64,000 nucleotides of DNA from assembly GCA_903845215.1 (NCBI GenBank), contig CAIMWI010000055.1:20724-84723 (forward strand), given 5' to 3'. Below the pieces are notes generated by a model. That model did no database searches, was not told the DNA's origin, and worked only from the letters and a program-made list of their open reading frames with translations. The stretch comes from an uncultured Rhodobacterales bacterium (GTDB lineage Bacteria; Pseudomonadota; Alphaproteobacteria; Rhodobacterales; Rhodobacteraceae). Below are positions 61,501 to 64,000 of this stretch, piece after piece. Each line of letters starts with the position of its first letter. Position 1 is the stretch's first letter. Position numbers and translations under genes: made by a program.

Positions 61501-64000
61501 GATGCTGCCGATCGTCGCCGTGACTGTTTTGTCCAGCGTGACAGTGTCTGCGCCACCCCCCGTGGCAAACAAGATATCGGTGCCAGCCGTCAGGCTTCTT
61601 TTAAGGGCGATGATTTCACTGCCAGAGGTGCCCTGAAGTGTAAACGAGGTTCCCGCAACGATCGCCTCATCCAGGGTGATCTTGGCCCCGTTGGTGTTGG
61701 AATTGACGATGGTGATCAATGTGGCGGCATTTAACAGCGAATTGAGGGTCAAAACCTCGCCTTCTGCACCGAAACCAGAACTTGCCCCAGTGCCCAGATC
61801 AATCCGCACAGAAGACATTGTGCTGGCCACGTTGCCAGCCAAAATGACACTGTCGTCCCCCGCGCCGCTTGAAATTACAAATGCGCCAACAGACGTGATC
61901 TCTTTCGCGGCAAAAATCGCATCCTTGCCGGTTCCCGTGTCAATTTCGAAAGTGCTGCCAGAGGTGACGCTATCCAACAGGCGCAACGTATTGGCCGACG
62001 GCCCATAGGCGCGCAAAGCCATAGCACCGCCCGACACCAGCGTTGAAATCGCCTCGAAGGTCTGTGTGCCACCGGCAACACCAAAGCCAAGGTCCATCAG
62101 CAAATAGCCGTTGGTCGCAGTGATCTCTTTGTAAAGCTTCACCGCATCATTGGCCGCATCTGTAAGGATCGACAAATTGCGACCGGCGGTCACCGATTCA
62201 AACAGGGCTATGGTGTCGGCACCAGCTTTGGACGAAATCAGAATATCTCGCCCAGCGACAAGATCGTCAGACAGCGTCAAGGTAAAGTCAGCCGCGCCGC
62301 TTGACAAAATCTTCACATCAACACCGGCGGTGACAGTCCCGCTTGTCACCGACATCACCTGCTCCTCGCCCGAAACGGACCCACCCATATCTACAAGGAT
62401 GCTGCCGACCTTAGCTTCCATGCCGCCGCGAACGGCAAGGCTGTCATTGCCGTATCCCGTTTGGATACGGGTATCGCCTTGCGATTGCAGTTTCCCATCA
62501 AGTTTCAGGGTGTCGTCACCGCCGCCCGTCCAAATGTCAATCGCGCCACCGGCGGTAACCGTGCCTGACTTGGCGAGGGTGATCGCCATTGTCCCGCTGG
62601 AATCTTGGTTTCCTGAAACAGCCGACCAAAGTGTCGTGTCACTGTAATTGTTGGATAAGGGAGTAACCGCATCGGTTCCGATGTTGATGGTCTTGGCGAG
62701 TGCGCCAATGTATTTGTACAGCGCAACTTTGTTGCCTGTCGTCACCAAAACCAAGTCACCTGAAACAACTCTAACAGTTTGGGAAACCCCAATGGTGGCT
62801 TCATAATTGGCTTTGGGCAAAGTGTAGATGCGTATATCGCCCGTCGCAGAAAGTTCACCCGTCACCGAAAGAGTGTTGAGAACATCTGCATCCGTGCCCA
62901 TGTCAATCTTTAGATTGCCGTCGGTGACCAGGATGTTGTCGGTCAGCGTGATCTTGTCACTGCCCGCTGCCGAAACCACGGTGACGTTTTTACCGGTCAA
63001 CGCGGATTCAAACAACAAGATGTCATCGCCATCACCCGTCATGACGATAATGTCCCCTGTAGCCGTCACGACACCTGGGGTTGTAACCCTTGCAACACTG
63101 TCGCCAGTTGTTTGGATGTCGATATTGGCATGGGCATTGACCGCACCCGTTAAGCTGATTGTTTGGGTTGTCTGCGTCTCGCTATTGGCGAGATTGATGA
63201 TCACGCTGCCCCTTGTGGTGGTTATTGGCCCCAACACCGTCAGACTGTCGGCCCCGCCGCCCGTCAAGACTTCAACGTCATCGCCTGCGGTCAAAGATCC
63301 GGTATCGGTGACAAGCAAGGTTGCAGCACCCGTATTGGCGAAAATGGATGGTTTGCTCCAAAGGGCGGCATCGCTATAGGTCTGCGTCGCAAGGTTGGCA
63401 GACAGTGACACTGATCCAAGATAAGTGTAAATCACAGGCCGATTGTTTGTGGTGACCTGCACAAGATCGCCATAGCGAAGCGTCACAACCTGGGCCACGC
63501 CGGACGTCACTGTCCAATCTACCTCTGCCAGTTTGTAAACCAGAATATCGCTTGCGGCGGTAATTGCTGTTGAAATCGTCAGGCTGTCATCCTCGAGATC
63601 ATTGCCAAGATCAAAGCTAATGTCAGTCGCTGTCGATGTGATTGTGCCGCTGATGGACACAGTGTCCACACCACGCCCGGTGGACAAAAGGACGTTGCCC
63701 GCAGTGATGATCGCACTGGATGTCAGTCGATCGACACCACCGCCCAGCGTGACCGTCATAGCATCGCCAACACTGATCGCACCGGTCATCGCCAAGGTCG
63801 TCCCGACCGTCCCCGTGGCACTGATCGTCAGATCATCGCCTGCCGTGATGCCGCCGGCCGTGAAGGTCAAACCTTGGGCCGACCCGTTGCCATCGTTCAA
63901 CGTCACAACAACATCGCGCGTCGTCGCCCGAATAGCGCCCAAAATGGTCAGCTGATCAGACCCATCGCCCGCCGTGATCACCACATCTCGACCGCCCGTC
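55597..64000 (-). CDS. Giant calcium-binding repeat surface protein (5' end outside the window)
   Basis: At least 2795 codons are in the window, reading leftward; the start is beyond position 64000. I see no cysteine, and Asp/Gly/Thr/Ser/Ala dominate, typical of secreted adhesins. The right part (about 60-64 kb) is a beta-helix-like array of TAGD.I...G.GDD.L.L units; it carries two copies of a Y.Y.G...Y.D..LW module (63360-63530 and 62600-62810). The centre (57.1-58.3 kb) is a run of about 80-residue repeats ending in ILIGDHA-type segments. RTX-like nonapeptides (GGSGDDVIFGGAGDDVILGD) occur near 58800-58900 and elsewhere. The C-terminus YFDSKGGFWMVA shows no usual type I signal. Its operon carries HlyD adaptors, an M50 protease and a SecA-like ATPase, so it is the likely exported cargo. 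Confidence 0.88.
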   Translation of the reverse strand, partial: TGGRDVVITAGDGSDQLTILGAIRATTRDVVVTLNDGNGSAQGLTFTAGGITAGDDLTISATGTVGTTLAMTGAISVGDAMTVTLGGGVDRLTSSAIITAGNVLLSTGRGVDTVSISGTITSTATDISFDLGNDLEDDSLTISTAITAASDILVYKLAEVDWTVTSGVAQVVTLRYGDLVQVTTNNRPVIYTYLGSVSLSANLATQTYSDAALWSKPSIFANTGAATLLVTDTGSLTAGDDVEVLTGGGADSLTVLGPITTTRGSVIINLANSETQTTQTISLTGAVNAHANIDIQTTGDSVARVTTPGVVTATGDIIVMTGDGDDILLFESALTGKNVTVVSAAGSDKITLTDNILVTDGNLKIDMGTDADVLNTLSVTGELSATGDIRIYTLPKANYEATIGVSQTVRVVSGDLVLVTTGNKVALYKYIGALAKTINIGTDAVTPLSNNYSDTTLWSAVSGNQDSSGTMAITLAKSGTVTAGGAIDIWTGGGDDTLKLDGKLQSQGDTRIQTGYGNDSLAVRGGMEAKVGSILVDMGGSVSGEEQVMSVTSGTVTAGVDVKILSSGAADFTLTLSDDLVAGRDILISSKAGADTIALFESVTAGRNLSILTDAANDAVKLYKEITATNGYLLMDLGFGVAGGTQTFEAISTLVSGGAMALRAYGPSANTLRLLDSVTSGSTFEIDTGTGKDAIFAAKEITSVGAFVISSGAGDDSVILAGNVASTMSSVRIDLGTGASSGFGAEGEVLTLNSLLNAATLITIVNSNTNGAKITLDEAIVAGTSFTLQGTSGSEIIALKRSLTAGTDILFATGGGADTVTLDKTVTATIGSITFDLGAVTGTVSTLHLLDELEAGASITLKNSGPRGATYVLDKSATAGLNFSLIGGSGNESVTFNGVITATALVSLSMGAGADVVQVTATSGIISKQSDVMLDMGAGDAVTDTLVVKADVSADNSLVLTDAGLGSSTVTLESISVQVGRGGVAVTLSAGADYMTLTDVALTTSGEMSVSLGDGDDLFAQIAGSINVTKKLLVDAGSGNDTLLFQTGSVRAVASTLQLGDGVDYLRFLDLSALGGTSTVLGGAGIDTVDVIRLPGQSASDSLLIDGGADSDTVNVVTFGSAKGAAAAVNYDIRVFDTGSSGRGLDKLNIYGTSDDDTFLSRPTYVALLHGTADQNLTNAAGRPADQERISYNTNIDAGLVVMAMAGNDVLISDDNSAATILDGGDGNDRFVIGQIYGSTPSGESLADVFESTQVTRGYVTNGARYDTLLRGGAGTDTFTVNSVNALLRIEAGDGDDSVTIQALLKAKPLTASDLYKVNGLIEVVGANGTDSLRAYGTEKADALVSAMSGIWGAGLNISLSQTEEFIDLDAREGDDALYLQSSRAGTATRLIGDLGSDFVSIAGDGTRSILVAASSGAIDAGGTSITPVAYASTASMSTEAWVAKAGKSAVGQSTIAGTAKTFGAGSHLLGSILGSVLVDAGRVYAQSIFAPVFLQKETYTAATAINSSTSEDTTADRIVVFNDGASTALTGTMAASVGFDGRSRTLLAGLGMVTGSLTLGTSGGVDGVRIYQRGISFGGFETTELLNGTEADTISASGLNASADSTAVVAMTVIYGGAGADRITVTSISAGSALAVFGDSDTYGARYSDVAGAAGGNGWAFNALVTSARNGDVIDLSQLTASGGAGIIRVAADGGTGNDTIMGGADHDILAGGSGDDVIFGGAGDDVILGDGGLTIGIVSRDVAVASIAVTSTAKPSADSRAPGFDNLSGDDGADLITGDLAGLEATTGTTFQLGKVWSIAALRSADTAKGNSDTVDGGLGDDVMVGGLGADRIGSASIIPSDSLGDDVLVGDFADILFRQTGTGLRAITTITSTATAVGGADTLRSGAGMDILIGGTGADALYGGDGANILGGDHLIVSFDPTVASRSVTAVETLMTKTDGNDTLVAGNGSSVVLGGAGLDKVTVGAGDHILIGDNARIVSTSTRTPALGQPMRQVTEIVSLSATEGGADTIVAGNGGSIVMAGVGDDTIRLGHASTSGAGSIVIGDHATLTFDGNTGSAIRIEVAFGGLGGADTITLGDVAGIIMGGAFADTITAGNGNMLIIGDEGLITGASIKPTASGAIPMSLSSVATKAVTTGGADVINTGSGGSIILGGEGGDRITTSAGLTANTPAGGNILLGDHGQITFAVSQAGAGLPVLIESLLATNGGADTLQAGAGNDVIIGGFGADVISAFAGNNVIFGDHTTISGIVDPATYLTASAVYVLSSKFTGATEGGAADVITGGAGQDLIVGGQGADILYGMAGDDDIIGGHFLNALDIKLTLVTASSDLGDVIDAGLGNDAVLGDSGSILRKTTDLRMRGETTSGSTSMDNATSGGAASKASPDSPSRGYWLFTSPTLAAGTFGADMIVGGAGNDALFGQAGADVIQGDGALDLNRNGIRDTSENLGVGAWSGADAYAKLTSLQKAGVKFTGQSGVGATGGSTLLTPTNSGIIDYVFGSLARPETGTVGGGVMLAVKASITDFAGVGTDGDDYVEGGSGRDVVFGNGGQDDIIGGSSDLFGGLLTSSGSAAAAANAAGADILFGGSGGSVAELSSASGNGHAREGNSIAAGNATILRFVASGAYQYVGNTVSNSSADVVRRSVQVIDGATVNAANLSYLIGTGAQDMIVKSTLGDVAFGTKSAAQMQVNVSGGSVLSAKDNAVSLANIYSGVTRDAPSVAKVAYLVQPSVVTVAAPLATGSAKGTPTYTYNAATKTFAPVTSSTRSYSQGATAVVDLKTTTKQVAYFDSKGGFWMVA

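Noticed and set aside
56300..63984. DNA repeats of the giant gene as a CRISPR array or satellite
   Set aside because: The repeats are in-frame protein repeats of varied sequence, without constant direct repeats and unique spacers.
1..64000. tRNA, rRNA, insertion sequences or phage genes
   Set aside because: I looked for cloverleaf-type sequences, transposase motifs and terminal inverted repeats and saw none that I could support.

Overview
The window looks like chromosomal DNA of an alphaproteobacterium, most likely of the Rhodobacterales. This is an inference from the generally GC-rich coding sequence, the mix of ABC uptake operons, YaeQ, SapC and calcium-binding giant surface proteins, and the dense ATGA/TGATG stop-start overlaps. 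No rRNA, tRNA, CRISPR array, insertion sequence or phage gene was seen. Composition changes along the window: about 1-24.6 kb is GC-rich metabolic DNA, 25-32.4 kb is visibly richer in A/T (most clearly the glycosyltransferase at 29.7-32.4 kb), and 32.5-64 kb is intermediate to GC-rich and devoted to envelope and secretion functions.

Region 1 (1-7.3 kb) is an amino-sugar locus. A MurQ-type etherase, a sugar-binding protein and two permeases read leftward. A BadF-type N-acetylhexosamine kinase, a GntR/UTRA regulator, a SIS-type glucosamine-6-phosphate deaminase and NagA read rightward. Together they would import and break down GlcNAc/MurNAc-type sugars. Region 2 (7.6-14.2 kb) holds yaeQ and an oligopeptide-type ABC operon. 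Region 3 (14.4-17.2 kb) holds two glycan or methyltransferase genes, one of them a FkbM-GT2 fusion. Region 4 (17.4-24.6 kb) is an ABC importer with a PHP metallohydrolase, facing a GDPD and an EEP-family hydrolase. A five-fold array of 7-mers at 11-bp spacing in front of it matches PhoB-box geometry, so this looks like a phosphate-starvation organophosphate scavenging operon.

Region 5 (24.9-32.4 kb) is a five-gene set of exported proteins (two OmpA-like lipoproteins, three unrecognised secreted proteins) next to an A/T-rich TPR/SPINDLY-type O-GlcNAc transferase. Region 6 (32.5-48.6 kb) is a SapC island. The SapC operon runs SapC, SAM methyltransferase, a 130-aa unknown, a VWA-domain protein and a MacB-like ABC exporter. 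Beside it lie a radical SAM-adaptor pair, a 1372-aa coiled-coil protein with its 414-aa partner, and a second SapC. Region 7 (49.3-64 kb) is one leftward operon: a cysteine-free giant repeat protein of more than 2790 residues (5' end outside the window), a 68-aa ORF, a GAF-HlyD membrane adaptor, a PqqD-M50-HlyD membrane protease/adaptor and a short SecA-like ATPase.

The most interesting content is regions 6-7. I read the operon at 49.3-64 kb as a dedicated export and surface-display system for the giant protein, with the SapC island as a possible accessory module. The individual families are recognisable; their combination into one system is my inference.
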